64,000 bases of DNA, from the NCBI GenBank assembly GCA_031841125.1, contig CM063114.1, positions 43,545,574-43,609,573 of the forward strand, written 5' to 3'. Numbering within the stretch: the first letter of the stretch is position 1; every line of letters begins with the position of its first letter. Shown in pieces: positions 34,701-46,245 of the stretch. The notes under the pieces were generated by a model. It had not been told where the DNA came from. It saw only the letters and a list, made by a program, of their open reading frames with translations, and searched no databases. Position numbers and translations under genes: made by a program. This stretch comes from Acanthococcus lagerstroemiae (Eukaryota; Arthropoda; Insecta; Hemiptera; Eriococcidae).

Positions 34701-37700
34701 TATTTTTGTCTTATAAGAAGATAAACTGCAACTTTTTTATAAGCTAAGAAATTTTTTTGCCAAGTTTTCTGCCTGTAACACTATCAAATTTATTCAGAGT
34801 TCGCCTGCGAAAGAAGACTTTTTGGACGATTACTTTAGGACCTTTTTTTTCTGATCAGTGATCTGATTTTTATCTGTCACGACCCCACATGAGAAAAAAA
34901 TTTATTTGGCACTTTTTTGGCGATGGTGGTACTTTTTTGAGAATTTGACCTATCAACGCTGTTTCCAGCATTGGTGGGACATGAATCCAAAACAGACACA
35001 TTACCACTTGGGTGTACAGCGACTCATGAGTGCACAATAAAGTAAAACCAAAATGAAATTTGGAGTTATTGAAAGAGGTAAAGAAAAGAGAATAGCAAAA
35101 AGTAACGAACGAACTTGGTAAATCAAAGGACGGCAATTATATTGAAGGGGGAGGGGGCATTAAAAGAAGAAATAAATCTGACAGCCAAGAAGAAAAAAGG
35201 TACTCCAATCATAGAAAGGAAAAAATCGTGGATGAAAAGTGGAATATAGTTAATGGAAGAAAGAAGAAAGTATAAAGAAGCCAATGATAGAAAAACTATG
35301 GGAAAATATAAGGCTTCAAGAAATCAGTATAAGAAGGCAAAAGAATTAATCAGAATTGTGACGAAATTGAGGAGCAAATGAAATCAGGAAAACCCGATCA
35401 AGTGTATAATAAAGTAAAAAGATATTCTGGAGCATGAAGAAATAGAACAAATAATTCAACAGATGAAAAAGGAAAATTATCAGACTCTAAGAAAGAAAAC
35501 GTAAAAAGATGTGTGAGATCAGGGACGTATCGATAGGGGAAGAGGAACTTCCTCCCTTTGCAGGAATTTTTTACTCAGCGGATGGGAAAATTTACCATTT
35601 CAGTCAGGCGGAGTTGAGAAATTTGAGCAGAGTTAGAAAAATCCAACAAGTCAAAAGTTTTTTGTCCTCCCCGGACCCTTGATACTTGGGAAGTTAAAGT
35701 TGAATCAATTGGGACTTTCACGTTTTTTGCCCCTCCAGGAAACCCTTTTTATGTACGTGCCTGGGTGAGATATGTTGGAAAACTATACAAGAATGGAGCT
35801 CGTATGAGTAAATGTGCGGAAGAAGATAGTATGGAGGATCAAGGAGATCCTATTTTGAGATCGGAACTCGATAAAGCTCGAACAGAAATGAAAGCAGGAA
35901 AAGCAAAAGGAATTGGATATGAAACTGTTAGTGAGTTATTGATAAATGCAGAAGTAGTTTTTAAAAATGTATAAAAGAATTAATTCGCAGAATATATGAG
36001 GAAGGAGAAATATCAATCGATTTCAGAAAAGCAGGAGCAAGCAAATGTGAAGATTATCGTATGTACTCCATGTTCACTGTTGCACGCATTAAAGATTCTA
36101 GCAAGGATAATAAATGAGAGAATACAAAATAAAATGGAAAAAAGGGTGGGGAAGATCAGTTTGGATTTAGAACAAGTAGATGATCTGGGGACGCAATTTT
36201 ATGTTAGGGGCTTTAATTAGGGGGGGGGGGAGCTGAAAAAGGTTTGGATACATATGTAGCATTTGTAGATCAGAAAAAGCTTTTGATAATGTTGAATGTC
36301 AAAAATGTTTCAAATATTGAAAGAGATAGGAGTGAAGTATAAGGAGAGAAGAGTAATATTGAACTTATATCAGGATCAAAGGGCTCAAAATACAAATAGA
36401 TGAAGCGGGAGAAATAAAAATTCAAAGAGGAGTGAGACAAGGTTGCGTTTGTCGCCAGTACAGTTGAATCTATTTATAGAAAAAAGTAACTTTAAAAATG
36501 AATGGAACGATATCAGATGTGAAAATACATGGGCAGACAGTTACAATGATAAGATTTGCAGACATCATTGCAATGGGCGCGTTTTCCGTCACGTCACAAA
36601 TGTGCTTATCACGCAACAGCACGCAATTGTATTGGCTGCAGGCTGCAGTCTGGTCCAAGAGAAATGTAAACAAACATTTTCAAGAGGATCTCCATAAGAA
36701 AAATAAGGGCTTGGAAATTTCAGAGATATTATAACAAGGGGACCTGGGTTACATATATGAGGCTTGTAGTCGTGAAGTACACATTCAGTACATTACGGAA
36801 ATATATTGCAAATTTTCATCTTCTTCTCCATTTTTGAAATATTTGCAAAATAGTAGAACGATATTTTCTCTTATGATAGATTCTGGGTAAAAAAAAATTG
36901 TTTACATCTTCGACCATCCAGTATAATGGACTAGCGAAGCGCCGTAAGCGCTGTGTAATAGAAATACGAAGAAACCCGGGCGTTGAGTAGGCAATTACTC
37001 GACATATTACAGGTGAAAGCGACTGTAAGCACGCACCACTACATTCAACGAGAGAGCACACATATAAATAATATTCCACTGAGATATGTAGTATTGTTGC
37101 GTTTATCCGCCCAGGTTCTGGCGTGCGAAATACGCAGCTTCGCTAGTCCATATTATACTGGATGGTCGAAGGTTTACATTTTCCTTGGACCAGCCTGCAG
37201 CCTGCAGCCAACACAATTGCGTGCTGCTGCGTAATGAGCGCGTGCGGTTGCGTGATAAGCGCATTTGTGACGTCAACGGAAAACGTGCCCCCCCCCCAAT
37301 ATAAAATACAAAATGAAGACAAGAATGAAACATGAGATGGTAGTCAGTAGATGGGAACAGAATCCAATAAATGTGGAAATGGGAGGTGAAAATATAAAAG
37401 CAATAAAGGAATTAAAATACTTAGTCTGATAATGCAAGATGGAAGAAGTAAAGAAAGACTGAGATTTTTTTGAACGTATTCTACTTGGAGTATAGCATTG
37501 TACAGATGTGAGATCTCAAGGGTGTCCAGAATTGAATTACTTTTACCAATTCGCAGGCATCTACGACTCTAGTTTCAATTATGTCGACGTGCAATGTGTA
37601 ACGCTACTTTATATTTTTTAATGGTTCAACTTATTTTCAAGGATGGCAAACGAAACGAAATAACGATTGATTTTTGTCTAAAATATTGAAACGAAATAAC

Positions 37701-40700
37701 GAAACGAAAAAAAAAACGTTTCGCTTGCCATCCCTAGTTTTCTGATTTGTGATTTTTAGGATCGGCTACTAGTAGCCGAGCCTATTGCAACCACTTTCTA
37801 GGGTCGGGTACTAGTAGCCGAGCCTACTGTAATCGAAATTTCATTTCTTTCCCCGGGTGAGTTGAATCAGGGTGAGTTCAGTAAATAGCAGGGGTGGCAA
37901 ACAAACGAAACGAAATAACGAAATTACGAAATAACGATTGATTTTTGTCAAAAATATTGAAACGAAATAACGAAACGAAAAAAAAAACCGGTTTCGTTTG
38001 CCATCCCTGAAAGGTAATTTGGCTAACATTCTTTTAAAACTCATACAGCGAAAGTGCGATAATTTCAGACAGCGAAATTTGCCTTTATTCGCACCGGATT
38101 TGACAACAATGATAACGATGAAACCAGTGGCGAAAAGTAAAACGGTGTGGATATAGAATTTGTGACGTGGTCCAGGAAAAGGGCCTGTGTGTTAACTAGA
38201 TCCTGAGGCCCTTTTCTTGCATCGCGTTGCATGTTTTTACTTTTCGCCACGGCTATCGACGATTTTCATTGGTCGACGTTTCAACGATTTCTATTGGTCA
38301 AAAATAACAGATCTCTAAAATTTTGCTTTTCGTTAACGTTTGAATTTGGAAAGTTGGAACTTGTTGCGTTGATTTGTATTACAAAAAAATTTCTTAAATA
38401 TGCCTTCGTTTAAAAAAGCATCTTACAGTACGAGCAGCGATTCGAGAGTATCGCAACTGTTCGATTAGCGCCACTCGCTGCGCTTGTAGCGCTATCCATC
38501 GAACACGTTGCGATATTTCTCACTTTCGCTGCTCGTACAGTAATATACTATTTCCTACTCAAACAGAAATATTTATCGTGCGTACATTCCTTCTACGATT
38601 CGTTACTTCTTTTTACAGAGAACTTATTTTGCAATCGTTACATTCTTTTTCATCGTTCGCACACTCTATCGAGTGATTAAATAACACCTTCAAATTTCAA
38701 AAATTCCAAAAAAGTTTTTTGGTAAAAAAGCAACACTGCTTTTCACATTTTACAAGTTCGGAAAAACCCAACAAGTCAAACGTTACCTTTTTTTTCTTTT
38801 TTTTAAAGCCATTAAGCCATTACAAACAAATTTTGATACTGGGGAACTCTGACTTGAGTCAGTTGGGACTTTTAACAATTTTTGCCCATCCAGAAAAAAC
38901 TCATCGCTACGTCCCTGGTTGTAGCGTAGATTTTTAGCATATTTTTGAAAAATAAGCGCATATTTTACGGTTTCCAGAGCATAAAAATCCGAGCCCTAAT
39001 GGTGATCATCATGAAGTGCACCATGTTTCATAACCGATATGAAGGCGGTGTTTAAGCCAAGTTCCTCAAACTACATATATTCTGGGAACCTCGCTCAATG
39101 ACTAGGAAACTAGATTACGTTTCCGCATCAAGATTATCTTTTTTGTGGAATACCATAATCAATCGGAAGTGTGATGATGCGTATAATTCATTTTTTAATC
39201 GGAATTCACAAGGAAGCAGACTCAGAATGAAAATCCGTAACTCGGTAACTTTTGAAATAATCAAGAATACAGAACCACAATACATACCCAATCAGCAACA
39301 ATAACAGGCAACATAAATGCGCGGCGCAGCTCGGTTCTGTTTCAGTTCTCGTGAGTACATCAGCATGGCATTGCGGACATTTGATACGCGCGGAATTCGG
39401 TCCCAATGGTAAAGCGATAATGGTGCCTGAAATCACGGACCGTTAACATGATTCACACGAATTACGATAAGGTTAATACGAAATGGCTTATTTCCTGGAG
39501 AGGTAAATGTACGACATACAAAGAATTGGTCCACTTCGTTAAATCGACTACAAGATCAGCAATAGAACGAGGGTTCAGCTAAAGACGCAGTGGCTTTTCA
39601 AAGGGGCTTAGGCCGAGTTTCAATAGTCAAAGCAAACATTTAAAAACATACCAGGGTGGCCACTTTTCTCCGAGGATAAAATTTCCCGACTTTTCCTGAT
39701 TTTTCCAGCCCATTTTCCAACTTTTTCGTAACGAATAGGTGAGTAAAAATAGATTATTTGTTTGCGATATAATTTTTTGACTTCTTTCCCCACTTTTAAT
39801 ATTTTGTTATTTCCTAGGTAACAATAATGTTGAGAAAGAAAGGAAGTTCTAGAAAGAACAAAACATTCATTCTTTTCATATAAGAACCAATTAATTCATT
39901 TTGCAAAGTTATTCATAATATTAATAATGCATGTGAATACTCGAAAATATTCAGCATAGTCAAATTAAAACACCACCATTTTGTGAGGGGAAAACAGAAA
40001 AAAAAACAAACAAGAAAACAACAGTTATTTATAATAATTGACTCGAAAATATTTGGCATTGTTAAATTCGAGCACCATTATGAGGGAAAAAATTGTTATT
40101 CATCATAATTGACTCAAAAGATATTTTTGGTTTAAATTAAAACTCGTTTTCGAATACAAACAATTTTAACGTAAAGATTTTATTTCCGATTCCAACTCGT
40201 CAATTTTTTGACGAGCTTCATCAAGCACCAATCTCTTCTTCGCCTCGAGTACTTTCATTTTCTCGTGAGCCTTTCGTTTTTCGGCTGCTGCTTTTGATTT
40301 CGCATCCTTTTCTTGACTTTTCCTTTGAAGCGCATCTTTGTAAAGGACATTTGCATTGCGCGTAGCGAGAATAAGACTCTATGTCATATTGTTTGACACC
40401 ACACCATGATACATGAGTGCATCATATACTTGTCGCTGATCCATAAGACATCGTTGGGAGGGATTTTCAATCAAAGTCTCATTATTTACAGAAAATCCTC
40501 TTTCAGCAAAAGCGTTTCCATGTGAAAGAAACAATACAATCTTGAGGAAATTAATCACAGGTGTAAATTGAACTTCATCAGGAATTATACTCAACCAAAA
40601 ATCATCGAGTCTTTGTCCCGAAAAATTCTGCATTTTTTGTTCAAATAAGAGTCTCTTCCAGATTTCAATCAAGTTATTCTTCACCCTATCTGCCAGCTGA

Positions 40701-43700
40701 CAGGAGAGCCACCTATGTTCCACGAAAATATCCAAGGCGTTGTCCATTCTTGAATGACTCAATGTAGGTTTCAATGCGAATGATGGGTCAAACACGAGAT
40801 CCCCTTTGTTAAGGGATATATTAAAGGAGAATTTTTCTTAAGTGAGACACAGAACTCTACGAAAGCGTCGCGACAATTCTTACGAAATTGTAGTTCTTCA
40901 ATCGGTTTTAGTTTCGTTCCTTTCAAGCATTTCTGACAGCGAAACCGACATCAATAAGTTTCGACTTCTTTCAAATTGTTAATGGTCTCAAAGTCAATAT
41001 TTATTATATTTTTGGAAGTATCAAAGATACTAGGGCCGTCCATCGAAACTTGAATTAATTTACTAGATTGAGCGTAGCAGTCGCTTCATGGAACGATTTT
41101 AATAAATCAGACGTGGTTGAGTGGCCCAAAAAGGAGGAAAATACCGAGCGCTAAGTTGATTCTTTTTTGCAACCCAATAACGAAGAAAAACATCCATCTG
41201 ACCTTTCTGCACGATCTTGTTGAAGGATTCGTCAAACCTATAATCACAATGTGATCACATATATATTATCACGTTCAATTGAGTCTGACAGAGAAAATGG
41301 TACAATATTTTTACATCATATAATTTTCTTCAAAATTTCCTGACCTTTCCCCGACTTCTAGGATTTCTAGAAAAGTGGCCACCCTGCATACGCTCTCTAA
41401 GAGTTGTCTTCGACTTCATTAATAAAACCGAGGGTTTGGCACATACCCTAATACTGTCTGAGGAATTTAAATATTTTACAGACTATTTACACGCAACAAC
41501 ATTCTACTAGCTTCCGAATACGGTGACCAGAACACGCGATCCTGATGTCCTCAACCTGATGCAATACAGCTATTAATTTGCACACTATTATGCAATAAAA
41601 ACTGCGTCGGTATTGATCCACCAAAGTAACACCTTATCAATAAGAAACGATTATTTTCAAGATTTCACAGAATTTCAGACGATTAGTCGAGCACACAAAT
41701 AATTAGAGAGGTACCGCTTGAAAATGTGTATAATTGGCGGGGTCTAAGCCCCTAATCTCTTCAAAGCATTGCAGCCGTAAGTGCAATTAGCTGACATTGA
41801 GTGCAGGGGCAATCCCCCCACCATAATTTGGCAGTCGGCAAATTCTGAAACTGTTCATTTGAATTTTTCATTTATTATGAATGTTTGTTTGTTTGATTTT
41901 ACCGACTTTTTTTTTTTTCAATTCAAAAATATTTCAATTAAAAAATCGGCAAATTTTTTAATTTTTTGAAATTTTGTCGGCGAATTTTCATTTTAAAAAA
42001 AATAAATATTTGTCGGCAAATTTTTCTTCTCCACCTCCCCAAACTGAAGATCAAAATTCGTTTCTGAAAATGGAGTATCCTGGATCCTGTCAGAGACTAT
42101 TCAGTCAAAAGCCGAAGGTTTTAAGCTGATTATCGAACGTTATTTGAAAGATTGAAACAAAGCGTGGAAGACATTGCGAAAATCTGAAAGTCGGTGGCAA
42201 ACATTGAATTTCGAATTTCAATGACTATTCTGTTTATAGTAGATTCTCTGTCTGACCTAGAGCCTGAAATTTGAGAAAGTTGAAAATTTTATTAAAATCT
42301 AAAAGTTGAAAGCGACTTATTTTTCAATGTCACAAACTGAATCCGATAGCAAATATTCTATTGTTCACCTTACGAGCTTTAGTCCTGGTGAATACATAGA
42401 AGGGAAATTTTGTCTGGAACAAAATTCAAAACTCCATAGTATGTTTTTCCTATGAGAAACGAAAGGGAGCTTGTGGTACACAGATTCCCCTAATCCAATC
42501 AATCTGAAACTTTGTAGTTTTTTTTTTTTTTGATTTTATTGGAAGCATTTTAGGAGACGCATCAGAGGAAATTCAGAAAAAAATATCATCAATTATAGTA
42601 AATAATGACCACCTTAATGTGTAAAAGGAGTTGTGTGTTCCTCTCAAGTATTCCTAACATCTTTCCAGCTTACCCTCCCAGACTAGGGTATAGTCATGTG
42701 CGCAAATATGAGTGCCTGGGGGATAAGGTTCCAATCTGCATTTGCATGGACGATACTATGGGGGGGGGGCACTATCAATAATTTGGCAATCGGCAAATTT
42801 TGAAACTCTTCATTTGAATTTTTCATTTTCTAAGAACGTTTGATTGTTTGCTTGTTTATTCATTTTATTATATTTTTTTCAATTTGAAAATATTCTGATT
42901 GAAAAATCAGCAAATTAAAAAAAAATTTTAGTTTTCAAAAAATATTTGTCGGAAATTTTTTTTCTCCACCTCCCCCCCTCGAACTGAAAGTGAAGTTTCA
43001 TCTCTGATTGAGGGGGAGGCTCATGCGGGGCTGACAAGAATCAAAATAATACTGAAAATTCTTTCGCTTGTATAATTTATCAGTTTTAGGGGACTTTGAG
43101 AGGATTCGGCTAAGCCCCCCCACCCCATTTGCGCTTACGATTACAGTACAAATTGATCTTCACTTCTTATTGCATGGCTCCAACCTTCACAACTTCCTCA
43201 AAAATGGCCGGCGAATCCCCAGTAGCAAGCGTGCGCTTGCACCTAATTGGACTTCCAATTACTTTATTGTTTAAATTTAAATTAAAAAAAAAAAAAAAAA
43301 CAGAACTCGAGACAAAAAATTTACCACTTTCCTAGAAATTACCCTCGTCCATGGTTTTGAGTTTGCACCCAATTGGAAAATGAAAAAGTGCCGACCGTGT
43401 CTTCACACATGGCTGCACTAGTTTACATAAGGGTAAGATTGAAAGTACATTTTCCACCACAATCAACAAAGGGTACTAGAATGCAAGAAGGATGTATTGG
43501 TGCGTCGTATTTTTTAAATAATTTTGATGAACAGAACTCTGTGAGGCCTCCAACAGCTTAATCGCATATCTGTATCTGTGCGATTGCTGATACCCTCTTC
43601 CTATATTGTAGGCATGACTAACGATAACATGATAACAAGTATTCCCATTTTCTACACTCAAGCTGTTATCAGATTAACCGTTACGTCACTGTACTTATTG

Positions 43701-45876
43701 ATATTTTTTTTTATACAAAAGTGCGGGGTTATCAGGTCTTATCAAAGAATACCTGCATTCGATAACAATGGTCAGTTTTCAGTTATTTTCACTATAAAAC
43801 AAATTGAGATTGAAATTGCACACAGTTAGATTCTCTATAACATAAAGATCTTACGAATTCAAGTAAAATGTTCAGAAAATGTCATCTGTACGAAAAAATC
43901 GATAGAGACCAACTCCAACAACAACTGATACATTCAAACCTATCTGATTATATTTTTGAAGTTACAGAGGTCTTTGAATGTTTGTGAAAACCCGAGAAGT
44001 GAAATCGAGCTCTCAGCCCATATTTTTCTCGTATTTCCCAGTTCAGAGCTTTGAAGTTCATCCACCTTCAAAAAGCAGCTCTTTCAGGATGTTTTTTTTT
44101 TTTTTTTTTTGTGAAACCTGACTAAGTTATAAACATTCTAAAAATATAAAATTTCAATCTTCATTCGCTTTATCACAATACGGTGACCATCGTTACCAAA
44201 AACTCACTTCCTTCATATAGGATTCCCACAGCGTCACCATCAGTGCGATCATATATCCGATGGGAATCGAATATTTGAGACGTTTTACTCTGGTGTCCAA
44301 CGAAGTTTACTCCAAACTCCAAACAAAAATACTAATAACAATGGGCGCGTTTTTCAGTGACGTCATGGAGTGAGTTACTGCATGGTTACTGTTAGCAAAA
44401 ATACCCATCTTGGTTCCAACGAACGTATCGACTCCCGTAAGAAAAACACATGCAGCAAAGATCAATATGTTACTACCTGAAAATAAGAAATTTGTTAGAA
44501 ACCAGACGTTCATTAGCAAATGCTCAGAACCTTCTGGATTAAAATATGTACCTTTGGTTTCTAACAAATTATTCTCAGGTAGTAACATATTGATCTTTGC
44601 TCCATGTGTTTTTCTTACGGGAGTCAATACGTTCGTCGGAACCAAGATGGGTATTTTAGCCAACAGTGACTCACTCTAAGTAGAGCTCAATAACTTCAGA
44701 GCTCCACTCTAAGACGTCACGGGAAGCGTGATAAGCGCATTTGTGACGTTGAAGAAAACGCGCCCGTTATGTTATTTAGCGTAAATCCACCATCATTGTT
44801 TGTAAACCAGAAGCTTGTTCAACTCACTTTCCTATAATGACGTCACAGAATAGGTCTATACGACTTTTCGTTTGTCTAATGAGTTTTAAAATGAAATGGC
44901 AAATGTAAAGCGCAGGTAAGATTCCCAAGGGAAGAAAAAGTCCAATGTCTTTTCAAATACATAAGAATATTCCATTGGTGGAGCGAGTGGCGATGCACAC
45001 ACGTCAAATTTGCTCCTCAGACAACGCACCCCTGGCTCCGGAAACTACCCCTCCGAGTATCGCATCAGTGACTAACATAAGAATGTTATTATTCGTCTTA
45101 AATACCTAGGAATGTATTCAAATGCGTAAAAATGTTTTCAAAATAACAAATTTGCGTTTCAGAAAAAGCATGTTTTTCTTTTTCGAACAGCTGCTATTGG
45201 CTACTAGTTTCCAACAAAAGTAAACCGGGTAATTAAGGGGTCATTTTACTCATAGAAAATTATATCCCACCGCATACGTCACCACGATGTCTTATTTCAC
45301 AATTTTACAGCCTACTAAAAGAAAAACATTAACTAATTTCCCATAATTTTCTTTCGCATACACGCTTTTCTTCAATTAGAACGCTCAGCTTACGTTCAAG
45401 AGTCTACAGAAAGGGTTACTCCCGTTAGCCATTTTGATTTTCAATAGTTTCATTTCACAAGCGACGGTCGTGAAGTAACACGTGGCGTGTTCGAACTTCG
45501 AATCGGCCGATGATGATATCAGAAAATCAAAATGGCTGCCTGGAATACCTGCACGTATAGGTACACTACTTACGTTGAACTTCAATAACAGGAGGCTGCT
45601 GAGGGTAATACGAAGATCCGGCAGGCGGCGCAAATCCTACATGGGGGGACAGAAACAGAAAATTAAAACAGGAACTCGTGATGATTAAATTACCATCAGG
45701 TTCCTAAGTATTTTACCTGGTGGTGGTGCTACCCCTTGCGGCGGCAATGGTGGCTGATATTGGGGACGTCCGGCTTGGGTGTACATGGCTTCATCGTACG
45801 TTGGTGGTGCCGTAGGGATCTGCGAAGGATACGCCTGCTGTTGTTGCTGATGATACTCGATATCCTTCATCATGAT
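31646..45876 (-). CDS. LITAF: LITAF-domain protein (LPS-induced TNF factor-like), 153 aa
   Basis: Four exons join in phase: 45,876-45,717, 45,636-45,574, 39,426-39,288 and 31,748-31,646, with introns of 80 bp, 6.1 kb and 7.5 kb, all GT-AG. From the ATG at 45,873 the protein is 153 residues. The N-terminal part is disordered and Gln/Pro-rich with PTAP (20-23) and PPTY (23-26), motifs that recruit TSG101 and NEDD4-type ligases. The LITAF domain follows: IKCPQC (C90, C93), a hydrophobic half-embedded stretch HLCCLLLLLIGCC (110-122), then PYFMDSLKN and HSCPNCQVFLGTY (C141, C144). The two CxxC pairs form the zinc knob that holds the protein on endosomal and lysosomal membranes. Length matches the family. 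The start is uncertain because an open in-phase exon lies upstream. The neighbour 1.6 kb away is the divergently transcribed NDPK gene. Confidence 0.92.
32957..34168. mobile_element. 1.2-kb inverted-repeat element in LITAF intron 3
   Basis: The left arm GGCTTTTCATCGGCGGGTTT then GTTTACATGATTTTTTATCTC is matched by an inverted right arm ending at about 34,165; the arms are about 110 bp with AGAAAAGAGCCTCAATGG at the inner side. Within it, GAGAAGTACTTGAAATTGTG and following bases occur twice in direct orientation (33,419 and 33,567), and a GTTTTCATAATAC-like pair follows. No transposase frame. Confidence 0.7.
34169..35159. other. No gene seen
   Basis: LITAF intron sequence with a TCTCTCTCTCTCTC run at 34,487-34,500 and AT-rich stretches. 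Nothing else supported. Confidence 0.4.
35520..35763. mobile_element. hAT-type MITE, CAGGGACGTA ends, with target duplication
   Basis: Starts CAGGGACGTA and ends TACGTGCCTG. Flanked by TGTGAGAT (35,512-35,519) and GGTGAGAT (35,764-35,771), an 8-bp duplication with one mismatch. Relatives lie at 22,160-22,325 and 38,750-38,917. It interrupts the LINE relic. Confidence 0.8.
36575..37290. mobile_element. Inverted-repeat element with GGGCGCGTTTTCCGT ends
   Basis: The left arm GGGCGCGTTTTCCGTCACGT then CACAAATG, GCTTATCACGCAAC and GCACGCAATTGT is inverted at the right end, giving arms of about 95-120 bp that extend to GGTCCAAG and TGTAAAC. It splits the RT block of the LINE relic just after RFAD. 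Inside, a second inverted pair (36,908-37,171) forms another foldback. The same ends are present in the element at 44,343-44,765. Confidence 0.85.
36908..37171. mobile_element. Foldback nested inside the 36,575 element
   Basis: CTTCGACCATCCAGTATAAT then GGACTAGCGAAGC at the left is inverted at 37,137-37,171. Arms are about 33 bp with a 2-bp difference. Either a MITE inserted in the larger element or an internal palindrome belonging to it. Confidence 0.65.
37640..37736. mobile_element. GGATGGCAAACGAAACG MITE, copy 1
   Basis: Starts AAGGATGGCAAACGAAACG and ends with the inverse CGTTTCGCTTGCCATCCCT. About 97 bp, rich in GAAACGAAATAACG repeats. Confidence 0.7.
37889..38009. mobile_element. GGATGGCAAACGAAACG MITE, copy 2
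   Basis: Starts CAGGGGTGGCAAACAAACG and ends TTTCGTTTGCCATCCCTG. About 121 bp, same internal GAAACGAAATAACG repeats as copy 1, in the same orientation, 150 bp downstream of it. Confidence 0.75.
38424..38543. repeat. Palindromic hairpin element
   Basis: TACAGTACGAGCAGCGA and CTGCTCGTACAGTAA mark the two ends of an imperfect palindrome whose arms also contain TATCGCAACTGTTCGAT and its inverse. 120 bp, CpG-rich compared with the surroundings; flanked by TTA/TAA. Confidence 0.75.
38750..38917. mobile_element. Fragment of the CAGGGACGTA MITE family
   Basis: Shares CCAACAAGTCAAACG, TTTTGATACTGGGGA, CAGTTGGGACTTT and the end GCTACGTCCCTG with the copy at 35,520-35,763. The left terminus is not recognisable. 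Confidence 0.65.
39288..39426 (-). CDS. LITAF: LITAF exon: first CxxC and membrane segment
   Basis: 139 nt between GATTTCAG and GTATGT. Reads TIIALPLGPNSARIKCPQC and on to HLCCLLLLLI. The start phase (2 nt) and end phase (2 nt over) fit the exons on either side. Confidence 0.92.
39652..41386. mobile_element. hAT element with CAGGGTGGCCACTTTTCT ends
   Basis: The left end CAGGGTGGCCACTTTTCT and the inverse AGAAAAGTGGCCACCCTG bound a 1.74-kb element. CATAC lies on both outer sides, only part of an 8-bp duplication. It holds a minus-strand transposase relic (40,166-41,215). Inner ends repeat CCTGACTTTTCC-like words. It lies in the 6.1-kb LITAF intron just beyond the first CxxC exon. Confidence 0.85.
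40166..41215 (-). pseudogene. hAT transposase C-terminal half, nearly open
   Basis: On the minus strand: MDVFLRYWVAKKNQLSARY, then broken frames, then an open run of 138 codons (40,795-40,379) with SHSRMDNALDIFVEHRWLS and FLSHGNAFAERGFSVNNE. The latter is the hAT dimerisation signature. One TAG stop near 40,379 separates it from a coiled-coil tail (DAKSKAAAEKRKAHEKMKVL, QKIDELESEIKSLR) that ends near 40,166. The N-terminal DNA-binding part and much of the catalytic core are missing from the element. Confidence 0.8.
41800..43010. repeat. Two direct copies of a 250-bp AT-rich repeat
   Basis: 41,815-42,045 and 42,765-42,995 share TAATTTGGCA(G/A)TCGGCAAATT, CATTTGAATTTTTCATTT, AATATTTGTCGG and TTCTCCACCTCCCC in the same order. 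Between them is noncoding DNA. Each copy is preceded by a C- or G-run, as many MITE ends here are. Confidence 0.7.
43011..44342. other. No gene seen
   Basis: LITAF intron sequence. Poly-A at 43,282-43,300 and poly-T at 44,091-44,110. Short open frames only. Confidence 0.4.
44343..44765. mobile_element. Long foldback element with GGGCGCGTTTT ends
   Basis: Starts GGGCGCGTTTTTCAGTGACG and ends AACGTTG-like sequence then AAAACGCGCCC in inverse. Inside, 44,370-44,520 (AAAATACCCATCTTGGTTCC, GTAAGAAAAACACATG, GATCAATATGTTACTACCTG, TTTGTTAGAAACCA) is repeated inverted at 44,560-44,676. The arms are nearly identical over about 135 bp with a loop of about 45 bp. The right end has about 70 extra bases including GCTTATCACGC, which are also in the element at 36,575. 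Confidence 0.85.
45574..45636 (-). CDS. LITAF: LITAF exon: proline-rich linker
   Basis: 63 nt between a CATGTAG acceptor and a GTAAGT donor; reads FAPPAGSSYYPQQPPVIEVQ. Phase 1 at both borders, matching the neighbouring exons. Confidence 0.85.
45717..45876 (-). CDS. LITAF: LITAF exon: Gln/Pro-rich N terminus
   Basis: Follows an AATTTTAG acceptor; ATG ATG at 45,873 and 45,870. Encodes five glutamines then QIPTAPPTYDEAM and ends PPP with a split glycine codon before GTAAAA. 160 nt, phase 0 to 1. Confidence 0.85.
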
Positions 45877-46019
45877 CTAAAATTCAAGAAGATAATTTTA
45901 ATGCGATCCAAGACTGCGCTCGAATACTAAACGTGTCGTATCGAAATGTTTCGAGCTCTTCTGTGTCCACCAGTCCATGAAGATTAGATACATATTCCAC
46001 TTTACGCATGCCTCTCCTT

Positions 46020-46245
46020 CGCATCTCGAGCAGAATGCAGTTCTCTAAATTGGTATTACTAATCACTCCTCTACCACAGTTACGACAAAACATTGATAAA
46101 GCATGCACACACATCACCGAATTCAAGATACGTTCAGAACGCGAGCCGAATGCAGTTCTCCGAATTTGTATTTCTAATTACTCCTTTAGTACAGTTACGA
46201 CAAAACATTGATAAAGCACGTATACACACCATTGAATTCAAAATT
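46020..46245. repeat. Two-copy tandem duplication, unit about 120 bp
   Basis: GAATGCAGTTCTC, ACAGTTACGACAAAACATTG, ATAAAGCA and GAATTCAA occur in the same order from 46,030 and again from 46,150. About 85 percent similar. Lies in the presumptive 5' intron of the LITAF gene. Confidence 0.75.

Larger units (their letters stand above)
35160..37480 (+). pseudogene. LINE relic hit by two later insertions
   Basis: Plus-strand frames give the linker KYKASRNQYKKAKELIR (35,310) and SELDKARTEMKAGKAKGIGY (35,855). RT pieces follow: ILARIINERIQNKMEKRVGK (36,095), GVRQGCVLSPVQ with one frameshift (36,430), and VTMIRFAD (36,541). The LINE breaks at 36,574 and resumes at about 37,300 with VVSRWEQNPINVEMGGENIK. 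The break is filled by an inverted-repeat element; another break at 35,520-35,763 is a MITE. Frameshifts throughout. It sits sense to the window, antisense to the LITAF gene whose intron it occupies. Confidence 0.8.

Noticed and set aside
44307..44679. Overlapping 118- and 89-codon frames on opposite strands
   Set aside because: Mirror translations of a long inverted repeat.
45420..45560. Possible diverged MITE (AGCCATTTTGATTTT and its inverse)
   Set aside because: The inverted words are short and the outer ends do not match any family seen here.
45482..45930. Plus-strand frames opposite the LITAF N-terminal exons
   Set aside because: Shadow frames of the proline-rich LITAF exons on the minus strand.
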